Assembly: GCA_900660155.1 (NCBI GenBank)
Contig: CABFPE010000225.1
Span: 32,048-96,047, forward strand
Direction of reading: 5' to 3'
Origin: Hofstenia miamia
Taxonomy: Eukaryota; Xenacoelomorpha; Acoela; Hofsteniidae
DNA length: 64,000 nucleotides
Positions 22,883-35,563 of this stretch are shown piece by piece (the stretch's first letter is position 1; each line of letters starts with the position of its first letter). The position numbers were made by a program, and so were the translations under genes. The notes under the pieces were generated by a model, which made no database searches, had not been told where the DNA came from, and saw only the letters and a list, made by a program, of their open reading frames with translations.

Positions 22883-24383
22883 CACTATTGGAAAAAATGG
22901 TTGTTACATTCTAAAAATTGAGTGAAAACCCATGGTTATCTTAAAATGATAGGAAAAAATCGCGTCATAGTTGAGAAATATCAATTTATTTTGAAAGTGT
23001 GTGTTCATACATTGTATTTGCAAAATATTTCTTTCATAAACATACTTAAAAGACTTTATCAACAACTTACTTGGAGCTAATAAAACTTAGCACATTATCA
23101 TAATTTTTCTAAATTAGAAAACAATGACTGTAGAATGATCTATTTACACCAGAATGACATGAAACTTGGCACATATGTTCATTTTACTTTTTGTGGGAAA
23201 GTTAATATCTCATGTGACTACCACGAGCGGCAATAACATCCACCAGACGGAGTGGCATGCTTTCAACCAATTGTGCAAGTCTACTTTGCGGAATCCTGTT
23301 CCATTCCTCAACCAGAGCGATACCGAGTTCCGACAAATTAGTTGGTTGGATGTGTCTCTGTCGAACTGAGTGCCCAAGTTCATCCTAAAGATGCTAAACT
23401 GGGTTCAAATCCGGGCTTAACGGGGGACTGGCATAGATCGTTGATTTTGTTGTTCTCTACGTACATTCGCACAACCCGAGCTCTATGTGCAGGAGCGTTG
23501 TCATCTTGGTACCTGAAATTGTTACCAAATATGCCACAAGCCCAGGAAATCAAGTTTCGATCCAGAATCTGCCTGTACACGGCACTTGTCACATTCTGAT
23601 CTAGAATGACCAATTCGCTTTTTCCAGTTGCACAGAAGGCATCCATACGTGCAGTGATCCACCTCCTCTAGCAACTCGATTGTGCACACACTAGTCGAGG
23701 AGACGTTCCCCTGTCCTTCGCCAAACGCGTTGCCTGCCATCTACTGGATAGAGTACAAACCTGGAATCGTCACCATATACCACGTGCTGTCAGTGTTGCA
23801 CAGTCAGGTTTCGGTACTGCTTAGCCCAAGCCAATCGACCACGTTTGGCTTAACAGCACACTGACGAGTTCTGGATCAGTCTATTATTAATAGTCCATCT
23901 ACACACTTGGACATTAGTATCCTGACTCCACTCAGCATTGATAATGTTGCACGATTTGAATTCATACTGACGTGCCAAACAACCAAGTCCACTGTCTTAT
24001 CGTGCATTACTGATGCATGGAAGACCTTAAGGACCTTCCAGGATCCAAACTTCATGTATCCTGATGGCGTTTCAGGATCCGATTAACCGTTGCATGTGTG
24101 ATGCCAAATCGTTGTAAAATAATTTTCTGAGTTAAGTCTTCTTCAGCAAATGCAAGTATATGATTACGTGTACCAATGCCAGTACGACGTGGCATGATTT
24201 AATAATATACTTCAACTAGATTTACACCAACAAAATTGCTTAAAATCAAATGTATGAGGCATTTTTAGTCATGTACAATTCATTTAAATAGGAAGCATGA
24301 AACATGTATTTTAGGGTAATTATCTCAAATCATTTATTGTGAGCAATACAAGCTTGAAACCGGAGCTATATGAATTAATAGTG
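22883..24383 (-). mobile_element. Tc1-like transposon nested in the hAT-like element
   Basis: About 1.5 kb, the usual Tc1 size. Both ends are preceded by TA and begin CACTATT; similarity of the inverted ends beyond about 10 bp is poor, so the termini are decayed. The transposase is on the minus strand. Confidence 0.68.
23202..24195 (-). pseudogene. Tc1-like transposase, decayed
   Basis: Starts MPRRTGIGTRNHILAFAEED, with an HTH-like segment FGITHATVNRILKRH. The catalytic core shows NFRYQDDNAPAHRARVV (second Asp), and it ends EEWNRIPQSRLAQLVESMP to MRY at 23202. The frame is broken by stops and shifts: the DLNP-E region around 23380-23420 is scrambled (PGFEPS where SPDLNP is expected) and the helix after HQ runs into a stop near 24060. 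Not functional. Confidence 0.85.
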
Positions 24384-25058
24384 TATGCATAAAATGTCGC
24401 GCGCGCGAGAATCCGCCCCTGAAAATTGCGAATTTCTTATTGATGCTTGATATAAAAAATTTAAAATGTATTTTAGTATTGCGTTAAATGTATTGGAACA
24501 TATTTTTCTGCATGAAATACAATTCTAATGTATATACATGTATCCATGTGAATTCTACTATTAAGAATATATAAAACACGCAAGTCATTTCTGGTTAACA
24601 AAAATTGTTTCTAGATCATTATAAAAAATGTTAAATTCCTTAAACCAGTTTAAATCTTTGATTAATATTTGGAAAATAATGGTGTTATTTTGAAATTTAC
24701 TTTCATTTGAAATGCAGTATATTAGATACAATGTGATTCCTATTACTGATGTGGTAACTATTTCTTTTGAAATAGTTTAATGGCATAAAATAACAAACCA
24801 AATACCTATATTCTTATATTTTTACACATGGGAGGAGAGATTGAAGCAGATTCTAACACATTACTTCAGATAATCAAAATACTTGGAAAATTAGACCTCA
24901 TCTCATTGTTCTCTTTCAATTAAATGATTAAGTTTCCTCAAAAAGAAATTGCTTTGAAATAAAATATTTTTTCAACAAAAACAGGTTTCTAAAATATCAC
25001 AACTGCAAAAATTTTTTGCCCCTCCTTTAAAATTAAAAAGTTTCTCGCGGCACCTTTG

Positions 25059-25574
25059 GAATACATCTTTCCAAAACAGAAATGAAAATGTAAGTAGTGC
25101 ATGAAATCACAGTCCTGTTGACATAACTGAAGAAAATGGGTGACATATTTAGGATCCTTAAGTCTCTTACAGAATACATATTAACCTTGTAATTCTCGTC
25201 CACTCTACTAGTTATGTATAAAAACTATGCGTGTGAATTTTGATCTGAGTTTTTTCATACTCTATGACCACAAAACAGTTTTAATATTTTATAATTCAAG
25301 TAGTCCTTCAAATGTTCCGCGATGCACAGTTAGTAGTACCTTTTATATTGTTCTTTTATTTCTTATAAATTCATAGACACATTGGATCTCGGATTATTTA
25401 AAATGCGCTCGCATTTCTCTTAAAATCGTTTAAATCAACAGTGCATACATTGAAAGATTAATGTTTTGCGGGCTTCGGGCATCCAATTTTACGGACATAT
25501 AATAGTAGTATACTAGTGCTTCCGTGAATCATTTCTAAAATTTTATATATTTTGAAGATAAATCTATTTAACTA
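25059..25574. other. No gene recognised
   Basis: Only the 8-bp target duplication at the left edge is notable. Confidence 0.45.
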
Positions 25575-26110
25575 AATTGGGTCTTAACAGGATATATTTT
25601 AGGGCCTCTTTTGTTTGTTCTTTATATTAACAACATTGAAGAACTTTTGAAACATTCTATTGTTTTAAATTTTCTGATTATTTTCCACTTTCAAGTAAGA
25701 ATTCAGCTTCATTGTACTCAATATAATATAAACAACACTGGCCATTTGTTTATGAATTCAATTTTTACATTGAAAATACAAAGCAACTGCTATTAAATGG
25801 TGCAAACAGATCTCAATGTTAAATGTATTTTTTCTGTCATGGAAAATATAAAAGATTTAGGAATTTCTGGTTAGATCTATTTTTATAGCACACCTTTGCC
25901 AGTCAGAATATTATATTATTAAGCATTAACTTGCTATGTTTTAAGGCATTCGTCAATACGTGCAAATCAGTCCAATCATGCTTTTACATTTTCACTATTT
26001 GTAAATGTTGAACATATATGTTCTGATGATATTAATATACTAAATTCATTTAAAAAACTTTACAATAACTCAGTGTTTTTCTTTCTGGAAAGCAGTCTTT
26101 AAAAACCCGT
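25575..26110 (+). pseudogene. LINE reverse-transcriptase fragment, heavily decayed
   Basis: GYILGPLLFVLYINNIEELL (25585-25645) is the conserved block just before the FADD motif of non-LTR RTs, and KDLGI follows near 25855. No intact catalytic motif and several stops. Not the same copy class as the LINE at 10.7 kb as far as I can see. Confidence 0.6.
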
Positions 26111-26344
26111 ACTTAGCGTCATCAATGCCCTACACACATGTCGGTAGTTATGTCTCCTGCCATAAATCGCATGGATGAAATTCTATGCAAATATAACATT
26201 TCTTTTCATATGCAAGCAAGTTGCTGCATAAACTTGATCACCTTTTAAAAAAGTTGTATTTTCATGATTTGCTTCATTTCGAAAAATGAATAACATACTC
26301 ATATCGTAAATCAGGCTAATGCTGCTAGATATTTACTCACACTT

Positions 26345-28560
26345 TTCTTAAACAGCAACAGTCATTTTCCAACATGAATATATTTAACTAGTCTTATCTT
26401 ATGCATCCTAGATATCAGAATTTAAAATAGGGGAAAATGAAATTAGCAGAATTTTATTAAATATATAACATCTAAATTTTAAGGTTTTTAAATATTTACC
26501 TGTTAACTCATATATTTGATACATTTTAGTCAACTGTCTGAGATAAGAATATTATCCGGTATGAGAGCGTCGTCGAGCTCAAGCAGAGATGGATCTGGAC
26601 CGCAAATTAAGGCCCAGCCGGCCATTGAAGCATTAGCCGCAATAAAAATCTGGGCTACCCGAATAAAATTATTTTCACTTTAAGCCCATTTTATTACTAT
26701 TTTCCAAAAAATGTATCTAATTTTTCAGTTTGTTGGACCGAAATGGAGTAACTTAGGACAGCTTGAATTAAGACTTAGAATAAGGTATGATACAATTGTG
26801 AGGTTTCAAAGTTAACTATCTTACAGATAGTTAATATTTCATTACGCTGCTTTTGGAAATCTTACGTGTACTCAATGACCAACGAGAATTACTTTACCAA
26901 CAATTTGATGATTTGCAAAAGGATTATTTTTGTAAGACTAAACAGGTTAGAATTGAACTTTGATTTCAAATCAAATAGTTGCTAGAAATTATTCGGAAGC
27001 ATAAGTGTTGTAATTTCGCTGTTCTTTTTGAAAAGAGGACATTCTGCTGTGTAAGAAGTATAAGTGCCACTCGAGCATCCATTTGATAGTCTCAAAAACG
27101 AACAATGAAATATGCTAATGCGTTAATTGGTGTCTAATGGTAGTGCTTGTGCTTCTAAAAAACTTTTATAATCTGTGTCCGTACTTATAGTGGTGCCTAA
27201 AATTAAAATTTTTTAGAAGAAACTAAATATTTTGCATATAATCTATGCCATATATCTATAACCTAAGTCCAATTCTTGAATAGTAAAGGAATCTTATAAA
27301 TTGATAGTTTTGTAAAAGTTATTAATCCGTTTCAATTTTTTAAAATCTTTGCAAATGCTATAATATAAATCTATTTAATATTTTTTGATCAACACTGCAA
27401 TAAGTCCCAGTTTTTTGAAGTCGAATCAAAAAATGAACAAAGAACCACAAATTCGGTCATGCACATTATTCCCAAGGGCTCAGCAATTTTGCCGGTTCTT
27501 CGTTTAGGGTAAGAATGAGATAGCATGCTCTTGCAACTAATTTTACAACGAATGTACGGAGAAACGCATGGTGACTGGAATTGTTACCACCCAATCACAA
27601 GCCGTGAAAGGCATGCCCCTATTAATCAAAATTTGATGTAATGCACAATTTCTCCGTTCTAAATATGAATCATGATGATCAAGAAATAAGGCCTGATTTA
27701 GGCTTTAAGAAGTTTATCAAAGTGTCTTCCTAGACTTAAATGATTGTAAAGTATACAAATTTCGTTTGGATCGGTAGAGCAGAAGTGTTTTTGAGGTATG
27801 CTTCAAAGAAAAACCGTGCAAATATATATTAAATGATGTATATGTATAGATGAACTTTGAATTTGGCCGATTTCCGCCAATTTTCAAGATTTTTTTCCTA
27901 AGAATTAAGATTTGAAAAAAACACCAAAAACAGTTGATTTGTCATCAAACTTGGCTGTTAATTGCACTTGCAGCTAATATGTGAGCCTGTTATGGAATAG
28001 GAAATTCCTGGTATACTGTTGAACTTGGAAAAATGGCTTCTTTAGAAATTTTAATTATCAAAATTGCGTTGGCTCAAAATTCATTGATGTTGCTGAATTA
28101 AATTCAGGATAAAAGTAGAAGTTTAGGTATTGCTGAAAATGATGCTGCAAAGACTTGGCTTGAAAACTTCGAGAAACCGAGGGGAAGCATGTTGACTTGA
28201 ATGGCCCTCTTAGTGTATAGACAAGTGAGAACTTCACGGCTTCTTGGTATATCCACCATGTCCACCCTGCGTACGCAACTGATAGGCACATTAACTGCGC
28301 GGAGGGATCTTTCCTTGCAGCCTAACTTCAAAAATATGCAAAAGAGCGGTTGGTTCAAGTAGTAAACTCAAGCTTAATAAGCACAGCAATGAATTTAATT
28401 TAGGAAAAATTTGTAATTATTTACATAACATAATGAGAAACCTTTGACGTTTCTGATTTCATTGCTATTGACAGACTGCTTATCAATAAGTGTTTTCACA
28501 TCTGATACACATTAAAGAAATTCTGAATAATCCTGATAAAATTCGTTTAGGCCTCGTACA
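26345..28560. other. No supported gene
   Basis: A lone hAT-type end (CAGAGATGGATCTGGACCGC, 26584-26603) has no matching right end. GC-richer patches near 27470-27620 and 28130-28330 (minus-strand frames up to 84 aa) match nothing I know. Confidence 0.45.
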
Positions 28561-28612
28561 AACAACGCATTAGATGAAATCAAATTATTTTAAAATCATC
28601 ATATCAAGCCTT

Positions 28613-28676
28613 GTTTACACGATAAGTTTTCCCTTACGACTTCTCCTTATGTAAGTAAAAACTTATCGTGTAAACG
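28613..28676. repeat. Fold-back repeat with ACACGATAAG arms
   Basis: GTTTACACGATAAGTTTT and its reverse complement AAAACTTATCGTGTAAAC face each other within about 64 bp. A third partial arm (ATATCGTGTAAGCGC) lies near 28780. Likely a MITE with multiple inverted arms; ends not defined. Confidence 0.65.
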
Positions 28677-29446
28677 CCAATTAGAATTAGTCTGAGATAA
28701 CTGTTCGCCAGGGAAACTTACGAACTCAGACAATGTTGGAAACTTTTGTGATTAATAGTATAAAATCATATGGGAAAACATATCGTGTAAGCGCAAAAGA
28801 TGTTTACTTAATCTGATAATTAGATCTGGGCACCAGCGGGCTGAGCCGCCGACGAGGACATATTTTCAGTCAGCAATTGTCGGAAAATTTAGACAACTGA
28901 ACCGATTGGTAACTAACACTGTATCAAGACGAACGAAATATGTCGTAAAAAGGAAAAAAAATCGCATTTAATGTGTTTGATGTGGTAGTGAGGGTTAACA
29001 TTGATTAGGTCATGTCAAGGAGTACTCCAGTAGTCTATGGGTTATGTCTTTTTAATCAGATAGCCTGTAAGTGTATGATAACCTTTTTGCAGATAGATAG
29101 TTTCACAGTTCTGTTTGCATCATATGGGTTTTTTACAAGGCTATAGGACTTATAGGGTTTCTAGATGGAATAGATGTCGCGCAGCCGGCTGTGGCACCAC
29201 CGCCGACTTTATAGAGTCTGCACAGCCAATAGTAGTCGACTGACGGCGGCGCCCACCTCTACTGATAATTGCTTCGTAAATATAGATAAATTCATAAGAG
29301 AAAACTCCTCGTGATAAACGGTGTTTGACAAGGCTCTCCATAATTGATTTAGCAATAAAAGTTTTATCATTTGGGCGGCTCCAGGGATAATATTACAAAA
29401 AATAGCAAAGTATAATAGTATTGCCTACAAAAATATTCTTTACATA

Positions 29447-31002
29447 CACTGCTCGTCATGGATTTAGAACACTTCGTTATAGTGTGCAAACTATTTGACT
29501 GAACCACATATTTAAACTGTTGTCTATGCTAAGTGTGCCAAGTAACCATGTCCATTTGGAGCCACTATATGGATACCATGGCTATTCGCGTTCTCTATGT
29601 AAATACAGATAACAAAATTTTTACCACAATCACGTGCGTCACTGAAATAAGAACAGAGGATTTAAAGGTCGTTATGACAAACCCAACGCAATACGTTGGC
29701 CATGCATCGACGTTGTGATTACGTACCTGCCATCCAAACAACTAATTGGTGTGCACGCTCGTGTGACGTCGAGTTTTGATCACCTCTTGCCGTGTTTCGC
29801 AAATGGGCAGACGTTCCAATTTAAGTGAACGCGGTCAAATTGATGCATACCTTGAGCAAGGGCTTGGGAAACGTGGTATTGGACGCAAAATTCATTGGTC
29901 CGTGTTTTGTATTACAACCTATATAGAAAATGGAGATAGGAGATAATTATGGCAAAAATTAAAGATGTAGCATCCCGGCCCTGACTCCAGGAGTGTCAAG
30001 ATTGTTGATCAGGAACAGAAGCAACACACCAAATCGTCAAGGACGTTGCAAACACAGCTGAACTTGAACGCCTCCATCAATACTATCCAGCGGACACTCA
30101 AGAAGAACAATATCGTTCGACAGAAGATGATTAAACAGCCACCATTAACCAGCATTCACAAAGAAAGACGTCTGGCGTTTTGTCGTGCCAACATGGCCCA
30201 AGATTGGACAAAGGTGTGGTTTTCTGGTGAAAAGAAGTTCAATCTGGATGGTCCGGATTGTGTTGCCTAATATTGGCATGATTTAAGGAAATAACCTCTT
30301 GTGACATATCAGAGGGCAATGGGGTGGGAGAGGTGGCGTAGTGGTGTGGGGTTCATTTTGTGCTGGGAAAAAACAACCCTTTGTTTATTGAATAGAACTA
30401 TCAACTCACAAACGTACCAGACCTGTCTCGCAGCATTTGCGCCCATTTATCGACCGGGGAGATGTCTTCCAGCATGACAGCACCCCTACCCATGTCTCCA
30501 GGTCTACTTTGGCGTGGCTCCGCGACAACAGTATTGACACCCTAGACTGGCCGCACGATCGCCAGATCTTAATCCAATGGAGAATGTTTGGGGGCAACTA
30601 GTAAGGGCTGTATATGTTGAGGGGCGACAGTTTGAGACAATCCCTGAGATGCGAAAGGCGATTCTGGTGGCATGGCGTGGGTTCCAAGAGCGAACTCTTT
30701 TTAATATGTGCTCTACCATGCCAAACCCCATTTTTGAATGCATAACGAAGTATTAATAATTCAATTAATACGTTGAAATGGTTTTTTCAGAAGTATTCTT
30801 ATTTCAGTGACGCACGTGATTGTGGTAAAAAATGTGTTATCTGTATTTACATAGCGAACGCGAATAGCCATGATTTCCATATGGTGGATCCAAATGGACA
30901 TGGTCACTTGGCACACTTAGTATAGACAACAGTTTAAATATGTGGTTCAGTCAAATAGTTTGCACACTATAACGAAGTGTTCTTAATCCATGATTATCAG
31001 TG
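29447..31002 (+). mobile_element. Tc3-like transposon with long inverted ends
   Basis: 1556 bp bounded by TA on both sides. Inverted ends CACTG...TCATGGATTTAGAACAC extend about 200 bp (29447-29652 against 30803-31002) with scattered mismatches. Long inverted ends fit the Tc3 branch of Tc1/mariner. Confidence 0.85.
29803..30756 (+). pseudogene. Tc3-like transposase, decayed
   Basis: Starts MGRRSNLSERGQIDAYLEQG (HTH domain). The middle part has QRTLKKNNIV and KERRLAFCRANM, then WTKVWFSGEKKFNLDGPDCV, where the family has SDEKKF: the first catalytic Asp is Gly here. It ends MCSTMPNPIFECITKY and a TAA at 30754-30756. Frame shifts and a stop after GPDCVA break it; the second Asp region (about 30470) survives as QHDSTPTHVSRS. 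Confidence 0.88.
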
Positions 31003-31004
31003 TA

Positions 31005-32796
31005 TGTTACCACACATTTGATATACCTAATAAAATAGTTTTCAGCACATAAAACACATAAAATATGTGTTAATATAAAAAAATATGTGAACACATAAAA
31101 ATCCATTTATTGACCGTTAGCTGATAAAATGTATATCTGAAATACTCGTTCCCTAGTGCCACATCAAACTCAAACTTAACTCTAGCCTAACTTAAAAAAA
31201 TTAGTCGGACACAGCCGTTAAAGTTTAGTGAAAGTTTGCCTTAGTGACAGAGTGCATAGCGATTATCTGAATCTTAATTTAGAAATTTACTCAAGGGAGT
31301 AAGTTATTTTTAGGTGATGCAGGTTTTAACACAAAAAATTGTAAGCATTGTTAAAAAATAGTCTTTTAGAGAATTGAAAATGTGAGTTTCTTATAGAATA
31401 GATGCTTTGCTACTTTTCAAAGGTGTCATTAAATAAACTAGAGTCTCCTTCTCGTAGAAGTGTGAACATGAGTGCCACTCAAGAAGACATCATATGTAAT
31501 TCTTTGAATTAGCCGATGACTGATAGATTGCGTTAAATTAGGATTGCATTGATAGACGCATTGTATTGTACGAGAGTGAAGTAGCAAATGCTAAATTGAT
31601 AGCTAACGAATGAAAAATAGAAGCCAGCTTCTGTCAACACTAGTGTGATTTGCATAAACAATGATTAGGTAAATTGTGTTTCCGAAAATATAAAAATATG
31701 TAAAAACAATAATATTGTTTTTGAAAATTTCAAGGGAAATACAATATTTTCTATATTTGCGTGTCACCTTAGCGGCAGGTCTGCACTGCTTATGAGAAAA
31801 GTGTGAGGACGCAATATTGGGCCAAATTTTTCTTCAAAATATCAAAGTACATGTAAATGTTTCAAATATATTTCATATTAAACATTAGATATAAAAGTTG
31901 GTATAGTTCTATAGAGCCTTCACTCCTACATGCGAATTAATGAATGTGTAAAGAAAAGATAATAGAATAAGTATTGCATAGAATAATTGGTATTTCTATT
32001 TAGACGATTTTATGCTATACTAATAAAAAAGCATTTGTAAGCAATTTAACAAATTTTATAAAATATTTTAGACAACAAAAAACAATTAAAAATTAAAGTA
32101 AATGTACAAAACTAGCAGCGTTGGAACCATGCCGTACCCGCGCCCCATTTTTACAGGAAATGTTGTATTGAAATACCTATCAAATATATTTGTTATTTTG
32201 AATTTCTAAATCTCTTAATTTTCATATTAAAATCTTCAAAAGTTTTTGGCTCCCCTGCACTAACATTATTTTCATAGAACATGGAATTTTTGCATTGGAA
32301 ATAGGAAACAGGATTGATGACTTTGGTTTAGGGCTTAGGTCTATGAAATAATCAAAATTTAGGTTTTGGATTTAAGGAACATGGATTTGTGACATTGGTT
32401 TAAGGGTATAGGTATATAAAAAAAGAATTTAGGTTAGGGTTATTGTTAAAATTAGGTAAAGAATAGATCCTAAAACGTGAAGAATAATCTGGTGTAAATA
32501 AGAATTATCCGGGAAATCCGGAAAAATGAAGAATTGACCGGGATTAGGGTTGGAGCATGCCTAAATATATATTTTCAATGCAAACATTCCATGGTATATG
32601 AAAATAATGTTAGTGCGAGAGGAAATAAAAAAAGATTCCAATTTTTAAATTTGCAAATCCATTGCTCTAATATCCGTATTTGAATTGGAAACAAAAAAGG
32701 TTGATTTGCAGAGCTCAATTACAGAAACAGACTAAATTCAACATAAAAACTTATGAAACCTTAAAGATTTTATAAGGCACACATGGCACTTGAGAA
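31005..32796. other. No gene recognised
   Basis: AT-rich. A GC-rich start CAGCGTTGGAACC (32116-32128) looks like a hAT end but has no partner. 32330-32550 repeats GGTTTA/GGTTAGGG-like phrases without clear periodicity. Confidence 0.45.
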
Positions 32797-33025
32797 CAAA
32801 GATGTAAGAGGGTCGGATTCCCTAAACCGGCCCTAACATTATAATTGTTAAGCCCTGTTTTAGCATTAAGTAATATTTTTCGGACCTAACAAAATGAACA
32901 CTTTTCTATTATCACAAATAATAATTTACAAAATAAACATAGTTTTAAATGAAATTTAGGCAATAAACTGGTGTAATTTTTCAAAAATCTCTGGCCTAGA
33001 TCGGTCCGGCCCACTTACATCTCTG
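32797..33025. mobile_element. hAT-like MITE
   Basis: 229 bp with ends CAAAGATGTAAGAGGGTCGG and, inverted, CAGAGATGTAAGTGGGCCGG, flanked by CTTGAGAA (32789-32796) and CTTGAGTA (33026-33033), 7 of 8 matching. No coding capacity. Confidence 0.8.
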
Positions 33026-33206
33026 CTTGAGTAATCAATTGTTACGTAATAATGAGCCAGACTTTATTAAGATGTATACAAATAAAAGTTTTGGGGTGCA
33101 GATTCTGAAGAAATCCCATTATATTGATACAGACCAGTAAATGTAATAGAATTTCTTCAAAATCTTCACAGCAATATTTCTTATACTTTTGGGGAACTTT
33201 GCATTC

Positions 33207-33370
33207 AGTAGTAAAGAAAAGCAGGGTTGTGTATATACGGGTTTCTAATAATAATCATTTTTCAATGACTTTTTACACTTTTCTATTGATTTTGATAAGA
33301 AAAAAGGCGTTTTTTAGAAATTCTGGATTTGGCAGCCATTGGTAAAAAAAACTGCGGCCATACTTGTATT
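33207..33370. repeat. Left arm of inverted repeat flanking the assembly gap
   Basis: Matches the reverse complement of about 34730-34905: shared blocks CAGTAGTAAAGAAAAGCAGG, TTTTCAATGACTTTTTACAC, TTAGAAATTCTGGATTT and AAACTGCGGCCATACT, with a few differences. Confidence 0.85.
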
Positions 33371-33575
33371 TTAAATTATACAATTATACCCCCCTTTTTA
33401 ACTATGTACCAATATGTTTTTAATCAATTTTTTACATTTTTTAGAAAACCTGCCTTTTCCGGACATCACAAAAATGTTTCCAAAACCACTTGTTGTTCAG
33501 AATTTTTACATGAAATTCAGTGCTTCTACTAAATTCTGTAAGGATGGTTTTGAAATATAAATTTGAAAAAGTGGA

Positions 33576-34575
33576 NNNNNNNNNNNNNNNNNNNNNNNNN
33601 NNNNNNNNNNNNNNNNNNNNNNNNNNNNNNNNNNNNNNNNNNNNNNNNNNNNNNNNNNNNNNNNNNNNNNNNNNNNNNNNNNNNNNNNNNNNNNNNNNNN
33701 NNNNNNNNNNNNNNNNNNNNNNNNNNNNNNNNNNNNNNNNNNNNNNNNNNNNNNNNNNNNNNNNNNNNNNNNNNNNNNNNNNNNNNNNNNNNNNNNNNNN
33801 NNNNNNNNNNNNNNNNNNNNNNNNNNNNNNNNNNNNNNNNNNNNNNNNNNNNNNNNNNNNNNNNNNNNNNNNNNNNNNNNNNNNNNNNNNNNNNNNNNNN
33901 NNNNNNNNNNNNNNNNNNNNNNNNNNNNNNNNNNNNNNNNNNNNNNNNNNNNNNNNNNNNNNNNNNNNNNNNNNNNNNNNNNNNNNNNNNNNNNNNNNNN
34001 NNNNNNNNNNNNNNNNNNNNNNNNNNNNNNNNNNNNNNNNNNNNNNNNNNNNNNNNNNNNNNNNNNNNNNNNNNNNNNNNNNNNNNNNNNNNNNNNNNNN
34101 NNNNNNNNNNNNNNNNNNNNNNNNNNNNNNNNNNNNNNNNNNNNNNNNNNNNNNNNNNNNNNNNNNNNNNNNNNNNNNNNNNNNNNNNNNNNNNNNNNNN
34201 NNNNNNNNNNNNNNNNNNNNNNNNNNNNNNNNNNNNNNNNNNNNNNNNNNNNNNNNNNNNNNNNNNNNNNNNNNNNNNNNNNNNNNNNNNNNNNNNNNNN
34301 NNNNNNNNNNNNNNNNNNNNNNNNNNNNNNNNNNNNNNNNNNNNNNNNNNNNNNNNNNNNNNNNNNNNNNNNNNNNNNNNNNNNNNNNNNNNNNNNNNNN
34401 NNNNNNNNNNNNNNNNNNNNNNNNNNNNNNNNNNNNNNNNNNNNNNNNNNNNNNNNNNNNNNNNNNNNNNNNNNNNNNNNNNNNNNNNNNNNNNNNNNNN
34501 NNNNNNNNNNNNNNNNNNNNNNNNNNNNNNNNNNNNNNNNNNNNNNNNNNNNNNNNNNNNNNNNNNNNNNNNNNN
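33576..34575. other. Assembly gap (1000 N)
   Basis: Exactly 1000 undetermined bases; any reading across it is meaningless. Confidence 0.99.
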
Positions 34576-34729
34576 TCTATGCGTTGATTATGTACGAACA
34601 AGACATATCTGTAAATACAACATCCAATCGAACTACTTTAACATTTTAAGGAAAATAATTTTGGAAAAGTATTTTCTTTTTTCTTTAATGTAATGCTAAA
34701 ATTTTTAATGAGACCTGTACCTGTTGATC

Positions 34730-34905
34730 TGACGTGAAACAGTATGGCCGCAGTTTTTTTGACCCATGGCTGTAAAATCCAGAATTTCTAAAAAACACCT
34801 TTTTTCTTATCAAAATCAATAGAAAAGTGTAAAAAGTCATTGAAAAATGATCATTTTGAGAAAGCTGCATATATATTCCCCTGCTTTTCTTTACTACTGC
34901 ATTCT
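34730..34905. repeat. Right arm of inverted repeat flanking the assembly gap
   Basis: Reverse complement of the arm at 33207-33370. The two arms point at each other across the gap, so the missing part is probably the centre of a palindromic or transposon structure. Confidence 0.85.
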
Positions 34906-35563
34906 AAATACAATTACTTTGGTAGATTTTACATACAATTAAAATTTTAGAGTGTCCTTGAACAGGGATACAGGAGAAAAAATTAAATAACCGATAAGCA
35001 AATTCGTGAAAAAATGAATACAAAATGAAAGAATTAACTATTGAGGAAAAATCAGGAATATATCTTGAATTATCGCAAAAATATTTTCTGATGAATTTCG
35101 ATCGCAAGCTTTTGTCCAGAACTGTACATATACATATACTAAGGGGGTTACACGTAAAGATTTATGATGTTAGCTGCTACATTCAAAGTTTGAATTGCTT
35201 GTTAATTATTCTAGGAACAGCGAACATCGCTTGTAATATACAAACAGATTTATGGTTAATTTTCAAATAAATAGATATTCAGTGATATTCAGTCCTATCT
35301 AATAAATATATGTCATGAAGTTGTCACATTAAAAAAATTGCAACTATAGGAAACTTTTAGTTAAATTTTTACAGCTTGTTGAAACTAACTAAGAAAAACG
35401 CCACGAATTATTAGCAAAAACAATTGAGCCTTGAATGAATATCAATAATATTCTGATGAGAGTTGGGTGTTGGGGCTAATCTTGGGTTTTGAATTATCTT
35501 GGGTGTTCTATCTTGAGGTTAAATCCAAAAGATTTTGGGTTATGATTTCCCTCAATCCAAAGA

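Larger units (their letters stand above)
22679..25058. mobile_element. hAT-like element split by a Tc1-like element
   Basis: Ends CATAGGCGCCGCGAG and, inverted, CAAAGGTGCCGCGAG (13 of 15 matching) are flanked by a perfect 8-bp duplication GAATACAT (22671-22678 and 25059-25066), the hAT signature. Removing the inner Tc1-like element leaves about 0.88 kb with G/C runs near the ends and no transposase. Confidence 0.78.

Noticed and set aside
26584-26660. hAT-type left end CAGAGATGGATCTGG
   Set aside because: No inverted partner or 8-bp duplication found to the right.
32116-32160. CAGCGTTGGAACC as a hAT end
   Set aside because: No right end or target duplication could be paired with it.
33441-34693. 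Long open frames spanning the gap
   Set aside because: They are open only because 1000 N cannot contain stop codons.
35450-35480. Hammerhead-like CTGATGAG
   Set aside because: No following GAAA at stem-II distance; common as a random heptamer.
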